This document shows positions 1 to 7,540 of a DNA stretch of 64,000 nt, piece by piece. Position 1 is the stretch's first letter; each line of letters opens with the position of its first letter. A program made the position numbers and the translations under genes. The notes under the pieces are model-generated. The model ran no database searches. It saw only the letters and a program-made list of their open reading frames with translations, and had not been told where the DNA came from. The DNA comes from Acidiferrimicrobium sp. IK. Its GTDB lineage: Bacteria > Actinomycetota > Acidimicrobiia > Acidimicrobiales > Palsa-688. Location: assembly GCF_025499425.1 (NCBI RefSeq), contig NZ_JAIMCB010000003.1, forward strand, positions 310,001 to 374,000, given 5' to 3'.

Positions 1-2765
1 GCGACCTGGTCGAGGGAGGCGGTGCCGGTCGTCTGCCACGGCGTGGCGCCGGTGTCGACCCTGCTCCAGGTCGCCCCGGAGTTGGAGGACGTCCACAAGC
101 CCAGGCCTGCGCCGGCCGCGGTGTCGGTGGTCGCCGAGGCCGACCCGCCGGCGGCCAACCACGACTGGCCGGAGATGGCGAGGGAGCGGAGGCCGATCGC
201 CGGCGCATCGCTGAAGGCGGTCACCTTCTGGACGGTCCAGGTTGCGCCGGTCGGGGACCGCCACAGGGTCGGGTGGAGCGTGCCGTCGGCTGAGGTGGTC
301 GAACCCCAGGCCACCAGGCCGCCCGAGGTCCCCGTGCTGGCTGGCGCGCTGGTCGAAACCGCGGTGGTCGAAGCAGCGGTGGAGGGTGCGGTGCTAGAGG
401 GTGCCGTCGCCGGCGTCGAGGCGGCCGTCACCGCCGTGGGGGAGCAGCCGGCAATGCTGTCGGCGCCGCCGGTAACCGCTGCGGGCACCGATGCCGCCGT
501 CCATGCCGATCCGCTCCGGCTGGTCCACGCCAGCGCCCGGCTGCCGGGGCCGGCGAGCGCCCCGACCCCGACCGCCACGGCGCCATCCGGGCCGCTGCAC
601 ACGCCTCGGGGTGTCTCATCGAGCAGGGACGGGGAGCGGTCCAGGCCGCCGGCGAGGGTCCAGGCGGCGCCGGTGGCAGACGTCCAAGCCAGGGGGTGAC
701 CGCCCGGTCCGGCGTTGGCCGCCGCCGGGCCGGTCCCCACCGCGACGAAAGATCCCGACGCCAGGCGGGTCAGCGCGTTGAGGCTGGTGGGGCTGCCCCC
801 GGTCCCGAACGCGCCGTTGATCGCCGTGGCCTGCACCCACGAGAGGTCTCCGGCGGCTGGACCCGACGCCGCCGGGTTGGACGCCAGGCGCCACGCCTCC
901 CCCTGGGGCTGGCCGGCAGCCAGGAGGCTGGTGGTCGCCGCCTGTGCCCCGACCGCGACCGCTCCGCCGACCGTCGCCCCGCCAACCGTCGCCCCGCCAA
1001 CCGTCGCCCCGCCAACCGTCGCCCCGCCAACCGTCGCCCCGCCAACCGTCGCCCCGCCGCCGGCTGTCGAGGTGCCGGTGTCACCAGCCGCACCCCAGGC
1101 GATGGCCTGCGCCACCCGAGCCCCGCTGAAAACGCTCCCGGTCGGCACCACCGACCAAGACGACCCGTCGGAGGACTCCAACACCACCACCGACGCCTGG
1201 TCCTGACCGAGGAGCTGCCCGGGCTGGGTGACATCGACGACGAGGCGCAGCGTGCCTCCGGCGCGCACCAACGAGACCGGCTTGGCTTCGGCCCTCGGCG
1301 TCCCCCACACCGCCGCCGACCCCGTCGCTTCGCTCCACGACACGGGGGTGGCGGCCGTCGCGGCGGGCGGAACCGCTCCGGTGCCGACCAGCAGGCGGGG
1401 GACCCCGGCGTCGGGGTCGGCGATCAGCGTGGTGGCGCCGTCGGTGGCAACGAGGCCGGGATGCCAGGCCGCCGCGGTCGCCGAGGCGGGCAGGCCGAGG
1501 GGGGTCCAGCTCCGCCCGTCCACCGACGTCCAAGCGAGGGCGATGCCGTCACCGCCGCCGACCGCGACCAGGCCGCCGGACGTGGGCGACACCGCGTCCA
1601 CGGCGGCGCCATCGGGATCGGGCCGGGCCGCCTCCATCGGGAACGACAGCGACGGCGCGCTCCAGCTGAACCCGTCGGGGGAGATCCACGACGCCGGCGC
1701 CCAAGTGCCGTTGTTGTTGACCGCGCCAACCGCCTCGTAGATCGTGGCGGTACCCCGGACCATCGCGGTGATGGCCGAGATCCGGTAGTCGCCACCGCCG
1801 CTGAACGCCTGTCCGGCGTCGGGCTCCTGGGCCCAGCGCAGCCCGTCGGTCGACGTCCAGATGGTCCCGTCCGTTGCCACCCCGGAACGGCGGGTACCGG
1901 CAGCGAACACCCCGGCCTGCGTGACCAGGATGCTGCGCACGTCAGCGCCCGGCGCGCCGTTGATCAGCCGCTCGGCGCCGGCCACCCGGGTGAAGTGGCG
2001 CCCGTCTGTCGAGTACCACATCGCCTGGTGCCCGTCGACGGTCCCCGCCGCGAACAGGCCCAGCGCGCCGGCGCCGGCCACGTGCATCTCGGCGCCGAGC
2101 GCGGTGGGCGCCGGCGACGAAGCGGAATCGTCGTTGGCGTCGCTGGCGGTGGCGGCGAACGCCGGCTGGTCCGCGACCGCGACGAAGGGGTCGCCGCTAC
2201 GCGCCGAAACCCAGACCGCGGCTCGCCGGGAGGCGCCGACGCCGACCGAGCCGACCACCACCGTGCGACTGCCGAAGACGGTGACCGCGGCGGCGGTGCT
2301 GTCGACGCCCGGCCCGGTGAGCGCGGTGGCGGTCCAGGTGGAGGCGTCGGGTGACGTCCAGACGGTGGCCGTCGAGGTCCCTTCGGCGGTGGTCCTCGTG
2401 CCCGCGACCAGCCAGTCGTCGCCGGGTTGGGCCGGAGCCTGCAGCGCGCTGAGCGTCGAGGTGGCCCCGCCGCCGACGGTCAGCGTCGGCGAGGTGGCCC
2501 GGCTCCACGTCGAGGTCGTCCCCGTCGCCAGGCCGGTGGTGGGCGACGCCGCGGATCCCGCCGCCTGCGTGGTCGAGGGGGACCGAACCGGGGCGGCGGA
2601 GCCCCCACACCCGGCCAGCGCGAAGCCGACCAGCGCGAGCGCCGCCACGCCGAGCGGGAACCGGCCGAAGCGGCGCAGGCCGCGGCCGCCGGGTAGCGAC
2701 GCGCGTGGCGCCGCGGCGCGACCGACTCGCGTGCGACCGCTCGCGACCCGCGCCGTCAAGGACAA
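1..2765 (-). CDS. Large secreted lipoprotein with Asp-box (BNR-like) repeats, 3' end beyond window
   Basis: The reading frame is open from about 2765 to the left edge, roughly 920 codons without a stop, so the C-terminus lies outside the window. A twin-arginine-containing n-region and a hydrophobic stretch (GVAALALVGFALAGC) end in a lipobox LAGC, with the Cys codon at 2607-2609, so the product should be a membrane-anchored exported lipoprotein. The body repeats a WTSxDGxxW motif at least nine times (WTSTDGLRW, WISPDGFSW, WTSVDGRSW, WYSTDGRHF, WTSATGAAW and others), which resembles Asp-box beta-propeller repeats of sialidase-like folds. Ala/Ser/Thr-rich linkers and a VGGAT pentapeptide repeat separate the units. 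I see no catalytic signature, so binding or adhesion is as likely as hydrolysis. The start is uncertain: in-frame TTG codons at 2765 and 2759 are the candidates. Confidence 0.85.
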   Translation of the reverse strand, partial: MSLTARVASGRTRVGRAAAPRASLPGGRGLRRFGRFPLGVAALALVGFALAGCGGSAAPVRSPSTTQAAGSAASPTTGLATGTTSTWSRATSPTLTVGGGATSTLSALQAPAQPGDDWLVAGTRTTAEGTSTATVWTSPDASTWTATALTGPGVDSTAAAVTVFGSRTVVVGSVGVGASRRAAVWVSARSGDPFVAVADQPAFAATASDANDDSASSPAPTALGAEMHVAGAGALGLFAAGTVDGHQAMWYSTDGRHFTRVAGAERLINGAPGADVRSILVTQAGVFAAGTRRSGVATDGTIWTSTDGLRWAQEPDAGQAFSGGGDYRISAITAMVRGTATIYEAVGAVNNNGTWAPASWISPDGFSWSAPSLSFPMEAARPDPDGAAVDAVSPTSGGLVAVGGGDGIALAWTSVDGRSWTPLGLPASATAAAWHPGLVATDGATTLIADPDAGVPRLLVGTGAVPPAATAATPVSWSEATGSAAVWGTPRAEAKPVSLVRAGGTLRLVVDVTQPGQLLGQDQASVVVLESSDGSSWSVVPTGSVFSGARVAQAIAWGAAGDTGTSTAGGGATVGGATVGGATVGGATVGGATVGGATVGGAVAVGAQAATTSLLAAGQPQGEAWRLASNPAASGPAAGDLSWVQATAINGAFGTGGSPTSLNALTRLASGSFVAVGTGPAAANAGPGGHPLAWTSATGAAWTLAGGLDRSPSLLDETPRGVCSGPDGAVAVGVGALAGPGSRALAWTSRSGSAWTAASVPAAVTGGADSIAGCSPTAVTAASTPATAPSSTAPSTAASTTAVSTSAPASTGTSGGLVAWGSTTSADGTLHPTLWRSPTGATWTVQKVTAFSDAPAIGLRSLAISGQSWLAAGGSASATTDTAAGAGLGLWTSSNSGATWSRVDTGATPWQTTGTASLDQV
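968..1062 (-). repeat. 15-bp tandem repeat encoding VGGAT pentapeptides
   Basis: About six copies of the unit GTCGCCCCGCCAACC run head to tail. In the minus-strand lipoprotein they are read in frame as (VGGAT)n, a small-residue linker between two Asp-box units. Copies are almost identical, which suggests recent expansion and possible length variation between strains. Confidence 0.9.
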
Positions 2766-2796
2766 CGACGTCCGGTGGACACAGCGGGCACGCCTG

Positions 2797-3165
2797 CTAC
2801 CTGTTGGAGAGGCGGAACCCGTCGCCGTCGTCGCGTCGCTTCCACACCTGCCACCACCGCTTGCCCTCGCGCTCGGCTTGCACCTCGGCGAGGATCTCGG
2901 GCCCGGCCGCGGTCACCACTGCGTCGGCTTGGTCCAAGACGGCGGCGATGTCGCCGGGCGGGTCGTCGGGCTCGGCTTCCACCGGCGGGCGGACCAACGA
3001 GCCGACCACGAACGTGGCGTCGATGATGTCGCGCTCGTAGCGGCTGCATTTCTCCGGGCAGCGCCAGGGCGCTTCGGGCGCCAGGTTGAGGACGCAGAAG
3101 CGGGCCACCTCGCCGGTGGCGTAGCTGCGGCTCTGGAAGTGGCGGCAGTCCTCGCGCATCGGCAC
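2797..3165 (-). CDS. Small cysteine-containing protein, function unknown
   Basis: This is a 122-residue soluble protein with a GTG start (an ATG lies two codons in). Its N-terminal third holds four cysteines (C7, C24, C36, C40; the last two in WRCPEKCSRYE) plus H9, an arrangement that could bind a metal or iron-sulfur cluster. The C-terminal half is acidic, then ends in a basic Trp-rich tail (KRWWQVWKRR). I do not recognise the family. It lies about 30 bases upstream of the lipoprotein on the same strand, so the two may be co-transcribed, and it is divergent from the MarR gene. Confidence 0.7.
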   Translation of the reverse strand: MPMREDCRHFQSRSYATGEVARFCVLNLAPEAPWRCPEKCSRYERDIIDATFVVGSLVRPPVEAEPDDPPGDIAAVLDQADAVVTAAGPEILAEVQAEREGKRWWQVWKRRDDGDGFRLSNR

Positions 3166-3215
3166 CCGTCCATCCTGTCATGCCGGCGGGAACCGGGACC
3201 ATCGGAGGGGGGTAA

Positions 3216-3232
3216 TAGTTTGCTGAGCTAAA
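3216..3232. promoter_or_regulatory. Possible MarR operator, imperfect palindrome
   Basis: The AT-rich string TAGTTTGCTGAGCTAAA sits 10 bases before the MarR start codon in otherwise GC-rich DNA and is roughly two-fold symmetric. Auto-regulated MarR genes commonly carry such an operator overlapping the promoter. The symmetry is imperfect, so this is a suggestion only. Confidence 0.35.
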
Positions 3233-3242
3233 GGTCGCTACC

Positions 3243-3719
3243 ATGGAAGAGATGGAACCGTCCGCAGCGGTCGACACGCCCGGGCACGAGGACCCGCCCG
3301 GGATGGCGGTGACCCTCCCGAGCCAGCTACGCCTGGCCGTCTTGCGCCTGTCGCGCCGCCTCCGGCAGGAGGCCAACGGGCAGATCACGCCGTCGCAGAT
3401 CTCCGCCCTGTCGTCGATCAACAAACACGGAGAGCTGTCGCTCGGAGAGCTGGCTGCCTTCGAACGGGTGGCGCCGCCGTCGATGACGCGCATCGCGGCC
3501 CGGTTGGAAGACAGCGGGCTGGTGGCCCGCCGCACCGACGCCGCCGACCGTCGAGTCGCGCGCCTGGTCATCACCGACGCGGGACGGGCGCTTTTGGAGG
3601 AGACCCGCACCCGGCGGGACCTGTTCTTGGCGGCCCGGCTGCAGGAGCTGTCGGAGGAGGACCGGGAGATCATCGCCCGAGCCGTGCCCCTCCTCGAGCG
3701 CCTGGTCGCCAAGGAGTAG
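3243..3719 (+). CDS. MarR family transcriptional regulator
   Basis: The 158-residue protein has the MarR winged-helix layout. A helical N-terminal dimerisation segment (LRLAVLRLSRRLRQE) is followed by the helix-turn-helix and recognition helix (LSLGELAAFERVAPPSMTRIAARLEDSGLV) and the wing with the signature RRTDAADRRVARLVITDAGR. A C-terminal helical dimerisation region follows. It should be a ligand-responsive DNA-binding repressor in the cytoplasm. It is divergent from the Cys protein/lipoprotein pair and convergent with the acyl-CoA dehydrogenase, so its own promoter region and the divergent neighbour are the likely targets. The ligand cannot be predicted. Confidence 0.93.
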   Translation: MEEMEPSAAVDTPGHEDPPGMAVTLPSQLRLAVLRLSRRLRQEANGQITPSQISALSSINKHGELSLGELAAFERVAPPSMTRIAARLEDSGLVARRTDAADRRVARLVITDAGRALLEETRTRRDLFLAARLQELSEEDREIIARAVPLLERLVAKE

Positions 3720-3762
3720 CTGCCCAGCGCCGGCCGCCGAGGAGGGGCCGGCCCGCCTGGGC

Positions 3763-5004
3763 TCAGAGAGGCAGATCGCCGGTGGCCCGGCGGGTGGTGC
3801 CGTCCTCTTGGAACGCGGCGATGGCGTTGCGGGCGATGGTCCACTGGTGGACCTCGTCGGCGCCGTCCGCGAAGCGGCTCCACCGGGCCTGCTGGAGCAT
3901 CCCGGCCAGCGGCGTGTCGGTCGAGTACCCGAGGGCGCCGTGGACCTGCACTGCCCGGTCCACGATGCGCCACAGGCTGTTGGCGACGAAGTGCTTGGCC
4001 ATCGACACCTCGGTCTTGAACGGGAGGCCCTGCTCGATCCGGTAGGCGGCGTGGAGGACCATCAGCTTGGACTGGTAGAGCTCCATCGTGGAGTCGGCGA
4101 TCAGCCACTGGATGCCCTGCTTGTCCGCCAGCATCGAGCCGTGGGCGTAGCGGGACAAGGCCCGCTCGACCATCATGTCGAGCGCCGTCTCGCACTGCGC
4201 GATCCAGCGCATGCAGTGGGCCAGGCGGGCCGGGCCGAGGCGGGCCTGGCCGAGGAGATGCCCCTGCCCGCGCCCCCCGAGGATGTTCCCGGCCGGCACC
4301 CGCAGGTCGGTGATCCGGATCTCGCAGTGGTTGTGGCTGCCCGACATGGTCTCGACGTCCCGGACGATTTCCCAACCTTCCGACGGCAGGTCGACGAGGA
4401 AGGCGGTGTTGGCCGCCTGGGGGATGTCGGGGGCGTCCTCCGTGCGGGCGATGAGGATCGCGAAGCTGGCCCGGCGGGCGCCGGAGATGAACCACTTGTG
4501 CCCGTTGATCACCCACTCGTCGCCGTCGAGCACCGCTCGGGTCTGGATGAGCGTCGGGTCGGAGCCGGCCACCTCGGGCTCGGTCATCGCGAAGCAGCTG
4601 CGGGCGGTGCCCTCGCACAGCGGCCGCAGGTACTTCTCCTTCTGCTCGTCGGTCGCCCAGTGCAGCAGCGTGTGCTGGTTGCCCTCGTCGGGCGCCTGGC
4701 AGTTCATGATGAACGGGCCCAGGCTGGACTTGGCCGCCTCGGCCGACACCGCCGCCATCGCCGTCGGCCCGAGGCCCATCCCGCCCCACTCCTCGGGCAT
4801 GTGCGGCAACCACAGCCCGGCTTCCCTGGCCCGGCCTCGCAGCATGGCGATCATGGCGATCAGCGCCCGGCGATCGGCCCGCTCGTCGCCGGTGCTGTCC
4901 TTGCGCAGATCCTCCTCTGCCGGCTTGATCTCGGTGTCGACGAACTCCCGCACCCGGTCGCGCACCGCTTCGATCTCGGGGGCGAAGGTGTAGTCGATGG
5001 CCAT
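3763..5004 (-). CDS. Acyl-CoA dehydrogenase
   Basis: The 413-residue protein matches the usual acyl-CoA dehydrogenase length and layout: an N-terminal helical domain, a middle beta domain with the FAD/substrate motif FAMTEPEVAGSDPT (about residues 138-151) and WVINGHKWFISGA, and a C-terminal helical domain ending in VQVHGALGYSTDTPLAGMLQ and RFADGADEVHQWTIAR. It would oxidise an acyl-CoA to the 2-enoyl-CoA using FAD. The sequence looks like the branch with ACAD10/11-like proteins rather than short-chain enzymes. The acetoacetyl-CoA synthetase lies 43 bases upstream on the same strand, which suggests a shared transcript for fatty or branched acyl use. Confidence 0.93.
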   Translation of the reverse strand: MAIDYTFAPEIEAVRDRVREFVDTEIKPAEEDLRKDSTGDERADRRALIAMIAMLRGRAREAGLWLPHMPEEWGGMGLGPTAMAAVSAEAAKSSLGPFIMNCQAPDEGNQHTLLHWATDEQKEKYLRPLCEGTARSCFAMTEPEVAGSDPTLIQTRAVLDGDEWVINGHKWFISGARRASFAILIARTEDAPDIPQAANTAFLVDLPSEGWEIVRDVETMSGSHNHCEIRITDLRVPAGNILGGRGQGHLLGQARLGPARLAHCMRWIAQCETALDMMVERALSRYAHGSMLADKQGIQWLIADSTMELYQSKLMVLHAAYRIEQGLPFKTEVSMAKHFVANSLWRIVDRAVQVHGALGYSTDTPLAGMLQQARWSRFADGADEVHQWTIARNAIAAFQEDGTTRRATGDLPL

Positions 5005-5047
5005 CGTGTATCTCCTGCTCGATAGGTGGGAAAAAGGGACCGGGGGT

Positions 5048-7087
5048 TCAGCCCCGGCGCGCCGCCACGATGGCGTCGAGGCTGTCGGGGTTGGCCACTG
5101 ATGCGAGGGTCAAGGCGTCCTCAACGGCCGCTCCGGCGAGGATGCGCTTGACCGGCACCTCCAGCTTCTTGCCCGACAGGGTGCGGGGGACCGCCGGAAC
5201 GGTGACGACGTGGTCGGGCACGTGGCGGGGGGAGAGATCGGTGCGGATGGCGGTTTTCAACCGTGCCGCCAGGTCGTCGCGGGCCGGGGTGCTCGGGTCG
5301 GCGGGCACGACGAACAGCCACAGCTCGCCGTTGCCGCCCTCGGCGTCAGGCACGTGGACGACCAGGCTGTCGGCCACCTCGTCGAACCCTTCGACGACGT
5401 CGTAGAACTCGGCGGTTCCCATCCGCACGCCGCCCCGGTTGAGCGTCCCGTCGCTGCGGCCGGTGATGACGCAGGTGCCCCGGTGGGTGAGGGTCATGCG
5501 GTCACCGTGCGCCCACACGCCGGGGAAGCGCTCGAAGTACGCCTCGTGATATCGCCGGCGATCCCCGTCGCCCCAGAACCCCACCGGCATCGACGGGAGG
5601 GGGGCGGTCAGGACCAGCTCGCCTTCCTCGCCGACCACCGACCGGCCGCGGTCGTCGAACACCTCGACCGCGGCGCCCAGGCAGCGGCAGGCGATCTCGC
5701 CGGCCCACACCGGGTGGAGCGGGCTGGGACCGACGAAACCGGTGCATACGTCGGTGCCGCCGGAGAACGACCCGAGCATCAGGTCGGGGCTGACCGCGTC
5801 GTAGACCCATTGCGCGGTGGCGGCCGGGAGGGGACTGCCGGTCGAGCCCAACGTCCGCAGCCGGCTCAGGTCGTGGCTGGCGGCCGGCTCGACGCCGGCC
5901 TTTTGGGCGGCGACCAGCGAGGCGGCCCCGACGCCCGCGACCGTGGTCTCCGTATCCTCGATCAGCGCCCACAGGGCGTCGTTGTCGGGCCACGCCGGGT
6001 TGCCGTCGAAGAGCACCACGGCGGCGCCGACGACCAGGCCGGAAACGAGGAAGTTCCACATCATCCAACCGGTGGTGGTGAACCAAAACAGCCGGTCGCC
6101 GGCAGCCACGTCGAATTGGAACGCCAGCGCCTTGGCGTGCTCGAAGAGGATGCCGGCGTGGCCGTGGACGATCGCCTTGGGGCGCCCGGTGGTGCCCGAG
6201 GAGTAGAGGATGTAGAGCGGGTGGTCCGAAGGGACCTCCCGGTGCTCGGGTTCCTCCGGGCCCGGTCCCGGGTGGGAGGACAGGGCGTCCCATGCCGTCC
6301 ACCCGCCAGGCGCGGCCCGCTGCGGTTCGAGGTAGGAAAGCCACACCGCGGCGCGCAGGGTGGGAAGCCCCTGGCGGATGGCCTCCATCTCGTGGCTGCG
6401 ATCGACGCGGCGGTCTCCGTAGCAGTAACCGTCCGCGCCGATCAGGACCGTCGGCTCGACCTGGGCCAGGCGGTCCAGTACTCCAGCAACGCCCATCTCC
6501 GACGCGCAGCACGTCCACACCGCTCCCAGGCTGGCGGTCGCCAGGAACGCGACGAGCGCTTCGGGGATGTTCGGGAGGTAGCCGGCGACCCGGTCGCCCT
6601 CGCCGACGCCAGCGGCTTCCAGCCCGGCGCGCACCTCCCGGACCCGGCTGCGCAACTGGTCCCACGTCAGCTCCACCGGCTTGCGGGTCTGGCTGTGAGC
6701 CACCACCGCGACGGCGTCGCCGGGCTGGCCGGCGCCGGCCAGAGCCTGGCGGGCGTAGCTGGTCCGGCCGCCCGGCCACCAGCGGGCATCGGCCACGCCG
6801 TCGGGGCCGGGCACCAGCGTCGACTCCGGCGGGGTCGACCACTCGAGGCCCACCTCCTTGGCTACCTCCGGCCAGAACTGCTCCGGGCGGTCCACCGACC
6901 AGCGCCACGCCGCCTCGTAGCCCTCGACGCCACCGCTTCGGGCGCCCCCGCCGGCGCCCGGGTTCAAGACGCGCTCCAGCGGCCCCGCCTGGCGGAGGGC
7001 GGCCAGCCACTGGCCCAGGCGGCTGTGTTGCTGGCGTTCGAGGGGAGGCGTCCAGAGGGGCTCGGGCCGGCTGTGTGAGCTGCTCAT
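5048..7087 (-). CDS. aacS: Acetoacetyl-CoA synthetase (acetoacetate-CoA ligase)
   Basis: This 679-residue ANL-superfamily enzyme activates acetoacetate with ATP and CoA. It carries the AMP-binding P-loop YILYSSGTTGRPKAIVHGHAG, the motif WFTTTGWMMWNFLVSGL, and the C-terminal hinge and catalytic lysine region (PRTLSGKKLEVPVKRIL). The N-terminal segment and total length fit acetoacetyl-CoA synthetases (about 650 residues) better than acetyl-CoA synthetases. The gene precedes the acyl-CoA dehydrogenase on the same strand, consistent with ketone-body or short oxo-acid use. It starts close to the divergent region holding the 6C RNA. Confidence 0.9.
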   Translation of the reverse strand: MSSSHSRPEPLWTPPLERQQHSRLGQWLAALRQAGPLERVLNPGAGGGARSGGVEGYEAAWRWSVDRPEQFWPEVAKEVGLEWSTPPESTLVPGPDGVADARWWPGGRTSYARQALAGAGQPGDAVAVVAHSQTRKPVELTWDQLRSRVREVRAGLEAAGVGEGDRVAGYLPNIPEALVAFLATASLGAVWTCCASEMGVAGVLDRLAQVEPTVLIGADGYCYGDRRVDRSHEMEAIRQGLPTLRAAVWLSYLEPQRAAPGGWTAWDALSSHPGPGPEEPEHREVPSDHPLYILYSSGTTGRPKAIVHGHAGILFEHAKALAFQFDVAAGDRLFWFTTTGWMMWNFLVSGLVVGAAVVLFDGNPAWPDNDALWALIEDTETTVAGVGAASLVAAQKAGVEPAASHDLSRLRTLGSTGSPLPAATAQWVYDAVSPDLMLGSFSGGTDVCTGFVGPSPLHPVWAGEIACRCLGAAVEVFDDRGRSVVGEEGELVLTAPLPSMPVGFWGDGDRRRYHEAYFERFPGVWAHGDRMTLTHRGTCVITGRSDGTLNRGGVRMGTAEFYDVVEGFDEVADSLVVHVPDAEGGNGELWLFVVPADPSTPARDDLAARLKTAIRTDLSPRHVPDHVVTVPAVPRTLSGKKLEVPVKRILAGAAVEDALTLASVANPDSLDAIVAARRG

Positions 7088-7177
7088 CGCCTGTCATCTC
7101 AGCACGCGGCTGCCCGCCGGGCGTGCCACGTGATCCGTCGCATCACCCATGCAGATAGTTGGAGTGACGAAAGTCGC

Positions 7178-7207
7178 TTGACGCGATGGCGCGGTGTGGG
7201 CCATACT
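7178..7207 (+). promoter_or_regulatory. Promoter of the 6C RNA
   Basis: A TTGACG -35 element (7178-7183) and a CATACT -10 element (7202-7207) are separated by 18 bases. The predicted transcription start near 7213-7215 coincides with the first paired base of the downstream hairpin, so the non-coding RNA would have almost no leader. Confidence 0.75.
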
Positions 7208-7213
7208 GGAGAC

Positions 7214-7288
7214 AGCTCGGGGCAGTTATCCCCCCCAACTCGCCCCTCGAGCATGCGAAGGACCGGCACCCCCCCCGCCGGTCCTTCG
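7214..7288 (+). ncRNA. 6C RNA (actinobacterial two-hairpin C-loop RNA)
   Basis: Two consecutive hairpins both expose a run of cytosines in the loop, which is the defining pattern of the 6C RNA class of Actinobacteria. Hairpin 1 (7215-7252) pairs GCTC-GGGGCAGTT with AACT-C-GCCCC-TC-GAGC and loops out ATCCCCCCC. Hairpin 2 has a perfect 12-bp stem (7256-7267 with 7277-7288, CGAAGGACCGGC) and loop ACCCCCCCC, and may also end transcription. A good promoter lies just upstream. In other actinobacteria this sRNA is thought to pair with G-rich sites near ribosome binding sites. It lies between the divergent aacS and malic enzyme genes. Confidence 0.88.
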
Positions 7289-7540
7289 TCGCGCCCGGCG
7301 CCGGACGCTCTGCCCCTCCACCACGATGCGGTATGACCGAACGGCCCGGCCCTCCCCCCGAAGGGCCAGCGGCCGTCGGTGCTGCGACCACAACCGTGGA
7401 CGGCCACACCATATGTGTCCGATGCCACAGCAAGCAAGACGGCCGCGCCGGCGCCGGGGTCGGACCCGCCGACCGAGCAGCGGGCGGTCCTGGCCTGCCG
7501 GTTCGGGATGGCCGGGGTCGGGTCGGTATCCTGCCTTGTC

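Noticed and set aside
22..2354. Long plus-strand open frames opposite the lipoprotein (for example 22-699 and 696-2354)
   Set aside because: Their products are Arg/Pro/Gly-rich with no motif, while the minus strand has a signal peptide, lipobox and regular repeats. They are antisense shadows caused by high GC.
3216..3232. KstR or LexA site ahead of the MarR gene
   Set aside because: It lacks the AACnnGTT and TCGAAC cores; kept only as a weak MarR operator candidate.
7379..7540. Longer start for the malic enzyme at 7379
   Set aside because: The added residues are unstructured and the ACT domain begins directly after ATG 7541.
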